Assembly (NCBI GenBank): GCA_011503125.2
Contig: WWBZ02000040.1
Location: 124,001 to 188,000 of the forward strand
Direction: 5' to 3'
Source: Botryosphaeria dothidea
Taxonomy: Eukaryota > Ascomycota > Dothideomycetes > Botryosphaeriales > Botryosphaeriaceae
DNA length: 64,000 nt
Positions within the stretch are counted from its first letter, which is position 1; the number at the start of each line of letters is the position of its first letter. Made by a program: the position numbers and the translations under genes. Positions 32,601-41,817 of this stretch are shown here, piece by piece. The notes beneath the pieces were generated by a model. It saw nothing but the letters and a program-made list of their open reading frames with translations. It was not told the DNA's origin and searched no databases.

Positions 32601-33793
32601 AGTTCTTTTGGCCGAACTTCGTATTAGATGTACGAAGGTTTGTGCGTAACTACGACGTTTATGGAAGAACTAGAGTCTGGAGAGACCGTAAACAAGGACT
32701 ACTACGGCCGCTACTAGTACCAAATCGTCAGTAGAGGGAGGTCTCAGTCGACTTTGTTGGACCGCTACCCGAGAGCCAAGGATGTAGAATGCTTATGGTT
32801 ATTACTGATCGCTTAGGCAAAGGAGTTATCCTTAAGGCCTGTAAGGATATCGAAGCAGAAACAGTTGCTAAAATATTTATTCGCTGTTTCTACCGCCACC
32901 ATAGAGTCCCAACCGCTATTGTCTCTGACCGAGGAAGCCAATTTGTTAGCCAGCTATGGAAGAGAGTTTGTTGGTTACTTAAGATTAAGAGACGGATCTC
33001 AACAGCCTACCATCCAGAAACAGATAGATCAACTGAGCGTGCGAATACCGAGATAGAAAGGAAGCTCTGCCGGATGGTTAACTACGCGCAAGATAACTGG
33101 GTTAACTGGTTGCCAGCAACAGAGCTTGCTATAAATGGCCAAGAATCCTCATCGATAGGTGTTAGCCCCTTCTTCCTCTCTCATGGATACCACCTCGAGC
33201 CACTACAGTTATTCGAGGATCCTTAATTAATCCCGAACCCTATATCACTAATACAAAAAGGAGAAGTAATCGTGGCAAAGATTAAAGAGATAACAGAATG
33301 GGCAGAAGCATCAATGGCAAACGCACAATAGGATTAGGAGACCTAAGCGAATCGGCATAGAAACCTATCACTAGCGTATAAAGTAGGGGATAAAGTCTAG
33401 CTGAATCTCAAGAATATACGAACGGACCGCCCGAGCCGGAAGCTTGATAACCGGGCAGCAAAGTTCATAGTTATCGAGGTTATTAGCCCTCATAGCTATA
33501 AACTAGACGTACCAACTGGGATACATAACGTTTTCAACGTCGATCTCCTACGCCCAGCTGGAATAGACCCTTTACCAAGCTAAGAACAGGACGATTATCA
33601 ACCACTAGCTATACTCGTTGATGGAGAAGAAGAATGGAGGGTTGAAGCTATCTTAGGTGAAAAACTAGGAAGACGGCCAGGCCAGCGGAAACGGCAGAAA
33701 CTCTATCAAGTTAAGTGGAGAGGATACGCGCGGCCAACTTGGGAACCAGCAAGCGCTTTAGAAGATACTAAAGCCCTAGAGACCTACCTTTAA
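29680..33793 (+). pseudogene. pol of the gypsy element (PR-RT-RNH-IN-chromodomain)
   Basis: One broken frame contains, in order: aspartic protease (TLIDSG near 29745), reverse transcriptase ([28 protein letters not shown]), RNase H ([17 protein letters not shown]), an integrase zinc region, and the integrase core with DFVGP, SDRGSQF and the TERAN Glu. A C-terminal chromodomain (YQVKWRGY...TWEPA) lies near 33690-33780. Damage: repeated TAG/TAA stops, the RT active-site second Asp changed to Asn (AAT, 30818-30820), and integrase zinc Cys changed to Tyr near 32650-32670. A 445-bp solo LTR plus duplicated 5 bp splits it at 31563-32012. Confidence 0.93.
31563..32007 (+). mobile_element. Solo LTR of a different retrotransposon
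   Basis: A 445-bp unit begins TGTTACGGCG and ends CGTTACA, inverted at its tips, and is flanked by a perfect 5-bp duplication CATTG (31558-31562 and 32008-32012). It contains a TATA box (TATATAAAA, about 31786-31794) and two CACGTG-type sites. It has no coding capacity and is more G/C-rich than its host element, with no obvious RIP damage. It is therefore probably younger than the RIP of the surrounding gypsy. Confidence 0.9.
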
Positions 33794-33810
33794 AGCCGGG
33801 AGGGGGGTAA

Positions 33811-34019
33811 TATTACGGTTTGAACCCTAAGGGTGCCTTAGATGGATCCTACGGCGAGACCTTGGGTTGAGAGGACCCTGAAGCTCAATAAGAAAACCCT
33901 GCAACTCGCTACTAGTAAAAGGGACTCTAGAGAGATATATAAGCAGCGCTATCTTACTCAAACCTTTCTTTCTTTTCTCTTTAGCTTAGTCTTCTCGTAG
34001 ATAGTAATGCCACTGCATT
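33811..34019 (+). repeat. 3' LTR of the gypsy element, first part
   Basis: 209 bp match the 5' LTR up to TGCCACTGCATT, where a LINE is inserted. The remaining 31 bp of the LTR lie at 35902-35932. TATATAA is kept at about 33935. Confidence 0.93.
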
Positions 34020-35889
34020 ATTTATTATTATTTATTATTTATTTAGTTTTACGTCCTTTTTTCAGCCTATGACTATTAAAGACGGAGTTTTCTAGAACTC
34101 GTAGCTATAGAAGGATAATACCTCTTTTTGGTAAAGGTGGGCAATTTAGGTACAGTAAACGGTATGGCGTCTATCGCCTAAACAGGCTAGTAGCCAAAGG
34201 AAATAAAGGAGAAATAGAGATAAGGAAAGTAAAAGAAAATACGGTAGGTATACGTTTATTTAGAGCTCCGCCGAGCTATTTTCTAGATACCATCTCCGTG
34301 TAGATATCTTTGTTTATTTTAGAAAATCTAGCGTACTAGATATTCCTTTTATCGAGGTAAGAAGCTCTTTTAGGTCTAGATGGTCTCTTCTAAGTATATC
34401 CTTTATACTCCTTCTTTCGTAGGAGTATTTTGGGCATTTTAGTAAGAGATGTCTAGGTGTTTGTTTTACTGTGTTCGTGCATGGGCACCTATCGGTTTCG
34501 GCGTGTTTAAACCTAAAGAGGTAGGATCTAAAGTATCCGTGTCCTATCTTTAGTTGGTAAAAGGCGGAGGCTAATTCTCGCTCTTTTAAAGGGGCTTTTA
34601 GTTTCCGTTTAACTTAATAGCCGTATAGTTCCTTATAGGTAGAGGCTGAGGTGTTTTTAAGCTTCTTTTCCTACTCTTTATAAAGCTCTTCCTTTAGCTG
34701 CATTCCGTAGAAGGCTACGCTATTTTTCGAGCTCGATATAGGTAGTCTAGTAGCTTCTTTTGCTAGTTTATCCGCCGTTTCATTTCCAAGGATATCTTTA
34801 TGTCCAGGTACCCATTCTAGAGAGATTTTGTTCCTCTTGTCCTGTAGGATTTTTACTGCTTTTACTGCCCGGATTTGTTAGTCTTGGCCAGGAGTATTAG
34901 CTAGGGTTTGTAGCCGTAAGAGTGCGGCTTGGTTATCCGCATAGACTCTTATTTCTCGGTTTTTATATCCACGTTTGCTAGCAAATTCGAGGGCATTTGT
35001 AATACCTTCTAGTTCGCCGTTATAAACGAGGTAGTTAGGACCGTAGTTCCTAACTAGTTCTTGTTGTATTAAGTCTCGAGATTGGCTAAGGTCTAGTATT
35101 CCTATTCCTATTCCTATTCCTTTTCCGTTAGGAAGTTGTGAGGCGTCGGAATATATAGATACTTGACTATTCGGGGCTTCTAGGACGGCCTTAGTATGTG
35201 CTTTCGATTCGGCTTCCTTCTCTAGTATAGATATCCTAACCGAATAAGGAGGGCTACCGCTCCACGGTTTAAAAAGAAAGGGGTCTATCTCTTCTATCTC
35301 CTTAGGGATTTTAGAGTATATTCCCCTTATTCTTTCTATCTATGTGGGGGGTATGCCACCAAAGTTTCGGTTAGGTTCTCTCTCTATTTCGCAGCGGATT
35401 GGATATTTCTTTTCGAGCTGTCTTATTCTAAACGCATATTTTTTTAGAATATCGTCTAGACGGAGCTCGGAGGGTGGAATTGCCGTCTCTAATTCTAAAG
35501 GAATAATAGGAGTAGTTTTAAAAACTCCTAGAATCTTCCGTAGAGCAAGGTTTTGGAGTAGTGTGTATTGGCGTTTAAACTGTGCCTGATTTTTCCAGAA
35601 GATTTGACAGCCATAATCGGCTACGCTGGTAATACAGGCTATATATAGCTGTCTAACCGCGTAGGGGGATAAACCCCGTTCGATATTGGCTAGTCTAGAG
35701 AGGCGTTGGAAGGCTGAACGGGCTTGGCTAACTCTTATAGAGACGTGCTCCTTAAAAGTTAGTTTTGAGTCGAAGAAGATCCCTAGCCAACGGACGAGTT
35801 TTTGAGGTTCTACTATATTACCGTCTGGTAAAATAATAGAGGTTTGGCTAGCCTCTTTGTTGTTAGAGAAGTGTAGAAGTTCAGTCTTT
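34020..35889 (-). mobile_element. 5'-truncated LINE (Tad1-like, with RNase H), RIP-damaged
   Basis: Flanked by a 12-bp duplication TGCCACTGCATT (34008-34019 and 35890-35901). Read on the minus strand it starts inside the reverse transcriptase (KTELLHFSNNKEAS) and continues through the thumb (VADYGCQIFW). An RNase H domain follows (IYSDAS, YNGELEGI, YADNQAAL, WVPGHKDILGNETADKLAK). A CCHC-type tail region (RCPCTNT...TPRHLLLKCP) comes next, and it ends in an (AAT)n-rich tail at 34020-34046, as expected for target-primed reverse transcription. Stops occur where Trp is usual. RNase H plus CCHC suggests the Tad1 clade. Confidence 0.9.
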
Positions 35890-35901
35890 TGCCACTGCAT
35901 T

Positions 35902-35932
35902 TCCGCGAGTGCACCGGATGCAAGCCATCACA
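35902..35932 (+). repeat. 3' LTR of the gypsy element, second part
   Basis: These last bases of the LTR (TCCGCGAGTGC...CCATCACA) are identical to 28138-28168 and are followed by the ATTTC target duplication. Confidence 0.9.
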
Positions 35933-36301
35933 ATTTCTTTATATCTTTCCGTATCTTTTAGATACGAAGAATCTATCTATAATAATAACTTGGTAAGTAG
36001 AGTATATCTTAGAGGAACCTCTTCTATTGGCTAAAACTTAAGAGATAAACCCTCGGTCCTTCTCTCGGGAACGTACAGAGGGACGTGCGGAGGGACGTGC
36101 GGAGAGACGCTTAACTATTTATAGTAAGTATACGTAAGAGGGCACGGATCTAAGCCAACCACCAAGACGTTAAGTCAAGCCGCCCTTAGGGGGTCGGCTT
36201 GCCAAGCGCCCGCGGCCGCGGGCTTGATCTTGGTAAGCCGGGGGGGGGTTCCTTATGGCTTAGTTTGGCTTGACTTGCCAAGTGGAAGCCCTGGGCATAG
36301 G

Positions 36302-36948
36302 AAAAGTTTACGTGTTATGTTTCTCATCCCGTCTTTGACCAATGCAAACTTTGACTTTTCATTGTTTTGTTTCAGCTCTACTTGAGGCACAAAACTACAT
36401 TCGCAAAAGTTCAGCTTCGGTGAGACGAGAAGATCACCAAGGCAATACTTCCTATCGATACGGTGGCGTTGAGAGATTATACCTTCCTCCATGAGTTGAC
36501 TCACGTAGTCAAGAGCCGGGACTATCACTGTTACGGTCTGAGAAGCGGTAACTCCCATGGCGCGTATGGTAAGTTGACTGGAGCATCTCATGCAACAAAT
36601 CAAAGCAGCCATTCAGACATGCACTAACGGAAGTGACAGGATGAGAGGACTGTATCAAGCAGATCGCATTGGATTCTTCCAATTCAAATATCTTTTCCGA
36701 GCTTCACGAAAACGCGGGTATTGTTGCTTAAATTAGGCCAGGGTTTTATATGATCATGTTTCCTGACAAGAATGACTGTTGCTACGCACCACAAATAGAT
36801 GCAAGTGTCAAAAGGGTCTGGTGTGCGCAAAAAGGGTGCGGTGGTTAGGATATCGGAGGACCAGAAACCTGTAATATATCTACTGAAAAGAAAAGAAATC
36901 AAGGGAAGCAGGCATACGGCCTGGACTTATCGAGAAGGATCTCACATT
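36302..36948. other. Right flank of the transposon nest
   Basis: Apart from the split frame ending at 36612 (see that entry), 36613-36948 holds no supported gene. Confidence 0.45.
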
Positions 36949-37720
36949 CTAAATTATGGCGTGATAATTTTCACAGCGCTTCTTTTTCCACCCAAGAAAT
37001 CCACGCTTGGGTTCTATGGGGTGGCATTGTCCTGAGGGGGTGGGCTTAAGTGTCGTTTGATCGGCCGAGTCACGTAGATGATCCCAGTTTTGCCATGCCG
37101 GATTCATCCCGGCAAGCATGCGTTGTTTGAGCATGTCCCTCGGTACCGGCTCCGTTCCTGTTTGATTGGATATAATAATAGTGACTCTGGCTTCCGTCTT
37201 CAATAGGAAAATGAGCTCCATGTAGTCTAGATAGCAGGCCAGCTTTTGCTCCTCTTTGCAGTGGGCTTGGTCAAATACTGGGTCGCGTATAAAGACGTGC
37301 AAGGACTCGAAGAGAACGCATCACGGTCCAGACTTCTTCCCAAGTTGAGCGATGGTAGGGGGGAAGAAACCCAAACCTCTCGTCAGGGTATATCGGAGTG
37401 CGGAAAAGCCAGGAAAGTCTGACGGAGATAATGTGTCGAACGCGAGTCAGCGGCATCAGAGCAACGAAATCCAGGAATGTGAAAAGGTCGGAGAAGTCGA
37501 AAGTGTTTGCAGAATATAGAACGCTAATATTTTCGCGGTAGATTCTTCGGCACGCCAATAAGACAGCTAGAAGACTTTCTCCGGGCCTACGTTGTCGATG
37601 AAAGGTGCAACGGAGGGCCAAGTAATGCGAATCACGTGCCCATGTCGTTGGTGCAACCGCTGAGCTTGACCTATCGCGAAGAAGTGTTCTCCTTCGCTAC
37701 AGGAGGGGGTCGGGCTATAA
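36949..37720 (-). pseudogene. DUF7730-like protein, frameshifted
   Basis: The minus strand reads LALRCTFHRQRRPGES, LLACRRIYRENISVLYS and ANTFDFSDLFTFLDF, then HIISVRLSW and TWEEVWTVMRSLR. This is the common fungal 'LLRTCRRIYSEA...LYSTNTFDF' architecture (DUF7730/F-box-associated). Just after MRSLR the frame is lost and the natural continuation (SLHVFIRDPVFDQ to a stop at 36949) is in another frame, consistent with a 1-nt change near 37300. Upstream the N-terminal domain is also out of frame (stop near 37690). It is either a pseudogene or a sequencing error; two breaks favour decay. Confidence 0.65.
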
Positions 37721-37939
37721 GATGGCATCAGTCCTGGCATTCGGAGGGTTGGCTCGCAGCATTGGCGGATGGATTGGTTCGGCGACTTGAGCTGTTGAAG
37801 CGGCAACGAATTTCGGCGGGCGGGCCAGACAGGAACAAACACAACAGCTGTGCCGCGACGATCACCCGACATCGCTGTTGGAGCTCCCATCATAAGCCCG
37901 TCCTGCTGGCTGCACCAATATGCCCATCAGCTCGCCACA

Positions 37940-38716
37940 ATGCCGCTTCCACGGACTCTTGTTATCACCACGCTGATTACTGCTCCGCCCGCCTACTATG
38001 TCTACACCACTATAAACCACCTCGAAGCCAAATACCCCCGGCTCAACGCCGAAGCCGCCTCCACCGCAGCCCTGAGGACTCCCGCCTTCCCGGTGACGCA
38101 CCGCACTCCACACGTCGACATCTTCGGCGCCAAGGTGCCCGCGAAAGCCCTGCTTCACCAGCATGGCCCCGACGGCCGCAAGCTGAGCCCCGAAGAAGCC
38201 TGGGCCAAGCATTTCTTCGAGTCGCCCGTTCTGCAGCTGGAGGGCAAGCTGCTCGGCCGCTTCTCGCACGGTCCCGGCGACCACGGCGAGCGCGGCTTCC
38301 ATGCGAAACAGACGCTGCTCAACGGCCTCCTCGACGTCGTCCGTCCGCCCTCCCAGTCGGCGTCGCTGTTTCTTCGTCCCCTCACCTCGCCCACACCGCT
38401 GCTCGTCAGCTGGACCATGCCCGTGCACGTCGTGGCCTTCTTCCGCAGAGCTGCCATCGACTGGGGCTATCCGTGGCGCATGATGAGCGGAGGCAGACAC
38501 GAGTTGAGCGTGGGTGAGCCCGGCAGAGATGGCCTGGTCGAGGTCAGGTTCGGCAGCGCACACGACTACGAGCGCATCAAGGACGAAGGGAACAGCCAGA
38601 AGACGATACCAGAGTGGACCGCGAGGCTCCACAGAGCCTACGCCATGTGGTTGCTGGACGAAAGGATTGAGGCCCTGAAGAAGGCTGCGTCCGATGCGGA
38701 GCCGCAGCCCAGCTGA
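37940..38716 (+). CDS. Conserved-looking hypothetical protein with one N-terminal membrane segment
   Basis: The ATG at 37940 (CACAATG) opens a 258-aa frame. Residues about 5-25 (TLVITTLITAPPAYYVYTTI) form a signal anchor or membrane segment. The rest is soluble and contains an HVDIFGAKVPAKALL block, an EEAWAKHFFESPVLQLEGKLLG block and a WRMMSGGRHELSVGE block. Codon use is like the intact host genes, and the frame is unbroken over its length. I recognise no enzyme motif. An in-frame non-ATG extension upstream is open but not needed. Confidence 0.75.
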   Translation: MPLPRTLVITTLITAPPAYYVYTTINHLEAKYPRLNAEAASTAALRTPAFPVTHRTPHVDIFGAKVPAKALLHQHGPDGRKLSPEEAWAKHFFESPVLQLEGKLLGRFSHGPGDHGERGFHAKQTLLNGLLDVVRPPSQSASLFLRPLTSPTPLLVSWTMPVHVVAFFRRAAIDWGYPWRMMSGGRHELSVGEPGRDGLVEVRFGSAHDYERIKDEGNSQKTIPEWTARLHRAYAMWLLDERIEALKKAASDAEPQPS

Positions 38717-39900
38717 GAGAGGACCTCAGACGGTCAGCTATTTCTGAGATCGCCTGAACTTCATCCGGCTGTTCCTGGGCTGGACGTGGATTCCTTTACC
38801 TCGAGTTGCTTGGAAGGGTTACTGTCGCTGTGAATCAATACTTCAAGAAAACCTTGAATTGTGCTTCTGCAGGCTTCGATTGCGCAGTGGGATCCGTATC
38901 TCGCGCGCACGTGACGGACTTTCGTATCGCTTTCTACAGCGGATCATCTTTATCGAGTAGCCCGGTGTGAGATCATCATTGCCTCGGACACCCCGCAGCC
39001 ACGGCGTGGGGCCCCGCACTGCCGTCAACTGTGCCACTCCACTAAGCACATACAGTTAGAGCAACTTATCCACCGTCAAAGTACCTCACCCACAGAGGGG
39101 TGCTGCAGCCAACGGCTAGCAGTCACGGCCTTCAACGAAAAAAGGTCTTTCATGGGGAATAGAAGCATTTGTCCAGATGGCTTTGTCCTCCAAAATGGAC
39201 TACACTCGGGCCCGGACGAATGCTTCTACTCCCCATGGAAGGGCCTTATTGTTAAAGGTCGTGGCCGTTAATTATCGGCTGGAGCGCCCCTCTGATGTAC
39301 ACATGCCACGTCAACTCTCCCGACGAGTCCCGGTTTCCTGGGTGCAGCAAAGGCATGCGAGATCCTCGCCAAGCTTCGGATGCCTGCCTTGTACCACCTT
39401 GTTCCCAGCCAAGATAGAGGCTTTGCCCAATGGCAAATTCATCGTCATGCAGCTGCTCCACCTCAGTACATTATCTACGAGTTTCTGCGGGACAGACGGC
39501 ACTGCCCCAAAGAAGCAACATCATTTTGTCCAACTGCAGATCTTCCGTCTTTCACTGTATTGGTGGAGATAAGAGGATGGAAAGATAGTCGAAAAGCTTA
39601 CAGAGCATCCAAGTTCCCCGTAATTGGCAAAGGTGGACAGGTAGCCGGTAGAGGAGTGATCAAGTGCGGAGCCGGCATCTACCCTGGTCCTTGCAAGGCG
39701 GACTTCCCCCTCACGCTTACGGGGCCATATCCCCAAAGATCCGCAATGCAAGTAATGTGAGTAGGAGGGGTTGTTTCCTTCTGGCCGTGGCTGGTCGCTG
39801 CCTTTATGTACCAGCCCAGTCGCCTCTTAGTCGCCATCAGTCGCCGCAGTCAGATCTTCTTTACCATACGTCATTTCTACATCCTCTCTTCTTATTGACC
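38717..39900. other. Intergenic region with MITE copy 2
   Basis: No supported gene. It contains the second copy of the hairpin repeat (39152-39236) and, at its right end, the promoter of the monooxygenase gene with a C/T-rich start region (39860-39895). Confidence 0.55.
39152..39236. repeat. MITE-like hairpin repeat, copy 2
   Basis: An 85-bp unit ATGGGGAATAGAAG...CTTCTACTCCCCAT whose arms pair at 21 of 23 positions. It matches copy 1 (499-582) in both arms and in the core GATGGCTTTG. The arms may extend by a few bases (CTTTC before, GGAAGG after). Confidence 0.7.
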
Positions 39901-41762
39901 ATGGGTTCGATTCAGAATGCGCCTAAGGGCATTCGCGAGGTCGATGTCCTCATCATTGGGGCGGGCTTCGCTGCTTTTAATATTATGAATAGGTTACACC
40001 CACCTTCGAATCACGTCTGGGTTTTGCTGACCGATACAGATTGCGCAAGCAAGGCCTTTCCATAAAGATATTCGAAAAAGGAAGTGGATCAGGTTAGCTA
40101 TGAATCTCCTTCAAGACCACACTTGTAGATCCTACTATGCTAACCACCATTTTTGTCGTTTTCAGGCGGCATCTGGCATTGGAATCAGTACCCAGGAGCT
40201 CGCGTCGATAGCGACAGTCCCATCTACCAGCTCTTCGACAGCGAGCTCCACAAAGGCTTCACCTTCAAAGAACGCTACTCGGACTGGAAGGAGCTGAAGC
40301 GGTACTTCCAATACGTGGAACAGCAATGGGACCTCCTGAAGGACATCGAGTATAACCGCTGCGTCGAGGGCGCACAATTCGACGAGAGCAAGAAGAAGTG
40401 GCTGGTCGAATGCACAGACGGCACGCAAGTCTACTGCCGCTGGCTCATCGCCGCCATCGGCTTTGCGGCCAAGAAGTATACTCCTAAGATCAATGGGCTG
40501 GGCGATTTCCAAGGCGAGCTGTATCACACGGCCGTCTGGCCACAATGGGGCGTCAATCTCAAGAACAAGCGCATCGCCGTCATCGGCACCGGCGCCTCAG
40601 GCATCCAAACCATCCAGGAGGCCGGTCCCCAGGCCTCACACTTGACCATCTACCAACGCACACCCAACTACTGTCTTCCCATGAACCAGCACCCGCTCGA
40701 CCCAGCTGAAGAGGAAAAGAAGAAAGCCGCCGGCGAGTACGACGCCGCGCTGCGCCAGTGCTACAACACCTTCGCCGGCTTCACGTACGAGTGGGTCGAG
40801 CGCGACACCTTCGACGACACGCCCGAACAGCGCGAGGCCTTCTTCCACAACCTCCTCATCGAGCAGGGCGGCTTCAAGTTCTGGCTCGGTGGCTACCGCG
40901 ACATGCTCTTCGACGACGCCGCCAACGACGCCGCCTACGACTACTGGCGCCGCTCCGTCCAGCGCCGCGTCCCCGACCCGCGCAAGGCAGAGCTGCTCGC
41001 CCCGAAGCAGAAACCGCACCCGTGGGGCACCAAGCGCCCGAGCCTCGAGCAGAACTTCTACGAGGTCGTCTCGCTGCCGCACATCGACCTGGTCGACGTC
41101 AACGCCGCGCCCATCCAGGAGATCACCGAGACGGGCATCCGCACCGCCGACGGCGAGCTGCGCGAGTTCGACATGATCGTCCTCGCCACCGGCTTCGACG
41201 CGGTGACGGGCTCGCTCGGGCAGCTCAACATCCGCAACGCGCAGGGCGAGAGCGTCGCGCAGCACTGGCGCGACGGGCTCCGCACCGCCATGGGCATCGC
41301 GCTCGGCGGCTTCCCGAACTTCTTCTACACGTACGGCCCGCAGGCGCCGACGGCGTTCAGCAACGGGCCGACGTGCACGGCGGTGCAGGCGGAGTGGATC
41401 GACCGCGCGGTGCAGATGGCGCGCAAGAGCGGGGTCGAGCGGCTCGAGCCGAAGAGGGAGGCCGAGGAGGAGTGGACGCGGGCGGTGCGGGACAAGTGGG
41501 ATAACAGCCTGTTTCCACGCGCGAAGAGCTGGTATCAGGGCGCCAATATTCCGGGGAGGAGGGTCGAGCCGTTGAATTGGTGAGTTGCCTCTTCCTTTGC
41601 ATCAGTGGTGGATTTGGGAGCATTGCGGTACTGACGTGTTTCGACAGGGCGGGCGGTATGCCGGCGTATATCAAGGCGTTGCATGATAGTCTTGAGAATG
41701 GTTTTCAGGGCTGGAAGACAGATGTGGGAAGTCTCGGCGTGGAGTCACTGAGTGTTGGTTGA
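39901..41762 (+). CDS. Baeyer-Villiger-type flavin monooxygenase
   Basis: Four exons (39901-39992, 40040-40092, 40166-41579, 41648-41762) give 557 aa. The small second exon (53 bp) restores the first FAD-binding fold: VDVLIIGAGFAAFNIMNRL continues as KIFEKGSGSGGIWHWN and PGARVDSDSPIYQLF. The Baeyer-Villiger fingerprint FxGxxxHTxxWP is exact (FQGELYHTAVWP, about 163-174). A second Rossmann motif for NADPH follows (VIGTGASGIQTIQE), and then YQRTPNYCLPM and LATGFDAVTGS. These enzymes insert oxygen next to ketones in steroids, cyclic ketones or secondary metabolites. No biosynthetic cluster is adjacent, so the substrate is unknown. It is convergent with the homeobox/C2H2 gene, with only 55 bp between stop codons. 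Confidence 0.93.
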
Positions 41763-41817
41763 GAAGGAGACGGGTTATATATTTGCAGTCATTGAGTACC
41801 ATCGAAGAAACTAGCGA

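Larger units (their letters stand above)
27929..35932 (+). mobile_element. Ty3/gypsy LTR retrotransposon (chromovirus), RIP-damaged, with two secondary insertions
   Basis: The element is bounded by LTRs and a 5-bp target duplication ATTTC (27924-27928 and 35933-35937). It carries gag and pol (protease, reverse transcriptase, RNase H, integrase, C-terminal chromodomain), which defines a chromovirus. The body without insertions is about 5.7 kb. A polypurine tract (GGGAGGGGGG) lies just before the 3' LTR at 33811. The 3' LTR is split by a LINE, and the RNase H region by a foreign solo LTR. Coding is destroyed by many TAG/TAA codons. Confidence 0.95.
27765..36293. mobile_element. hAT-like non-autonomous element, itself carrying nested retroelements
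   Basis: Terminal inverted repeats CAGGGCTTCCACTTGG (27765-27780) and its exact reverse complement (36278-36293) are flanked by an 8-bp duplication GGCATAGG (27757-27764 and 36294-36301). An 8-bp target duplication with a CAGGG terminus is the hAT pattern. Subterminal sequence on both sides is full of AAGCCGG/CCGGCTT-type motifs, also typical of hAT ends. Without the retroelement the unit is only about 0.5 kb (27765-27928 plus 35938-36293) with no transposase, so it is a MITE-sized passenger. Its own halves are separated by the gypsy element. Confidence 0.85.
27674..36612 (-). pseudogene. Unidentified reading frame split by the nested transposons
   Basis: A minus-strand frame from ATG 36612 (MAALICCMRCSSQ...) is open up to the 8-bp target duplication at 36294-36301. 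If the transposon and one target copy are ignored, it continues in the same frame from 27756 to a TGA at 27674-27676, 134 codons in all. The two parts joining without a frame break suggests, but does not prove, that a real exon was hit. No domain is recognised. The extent given covers the whole insertion; the coding parts are 36294-36612 and 27674-27756. Confidence 0.35.

Noticed and set aside
28635..35889. The idea that TAG is read as Trp (alternative genetic code) because many Trp positions in retroelements are TAG.
   Set aside because: Host genes in the window use TAG as a normal stop and TGG for Trp. RIP in CpA context explains the pattern better.
35891..35932. Treating the sequence before KTELLHF as part of the LINE reverse transcriptase.
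   Set aside because: It is the tail of the gypsy LTR (identical to 28127-28168) plus the LINE target duplication. The LINE is truncated at 35889.
40636..41265. A 209-codon antisense frame inside the Baeyer-Villiger gene.
   Set aside because: It is a shadow of the GC-rich third exon and has no family features.
23517..41762. A secondary-metabolite cluster linking the P450 and the Baeyer-Villiger monooxygenase.
   Set aside because: They are 15 kb apart across a transposon nest, and no polyketide synthase, NRPS, terpene cyclase or cluster regulator is visible.
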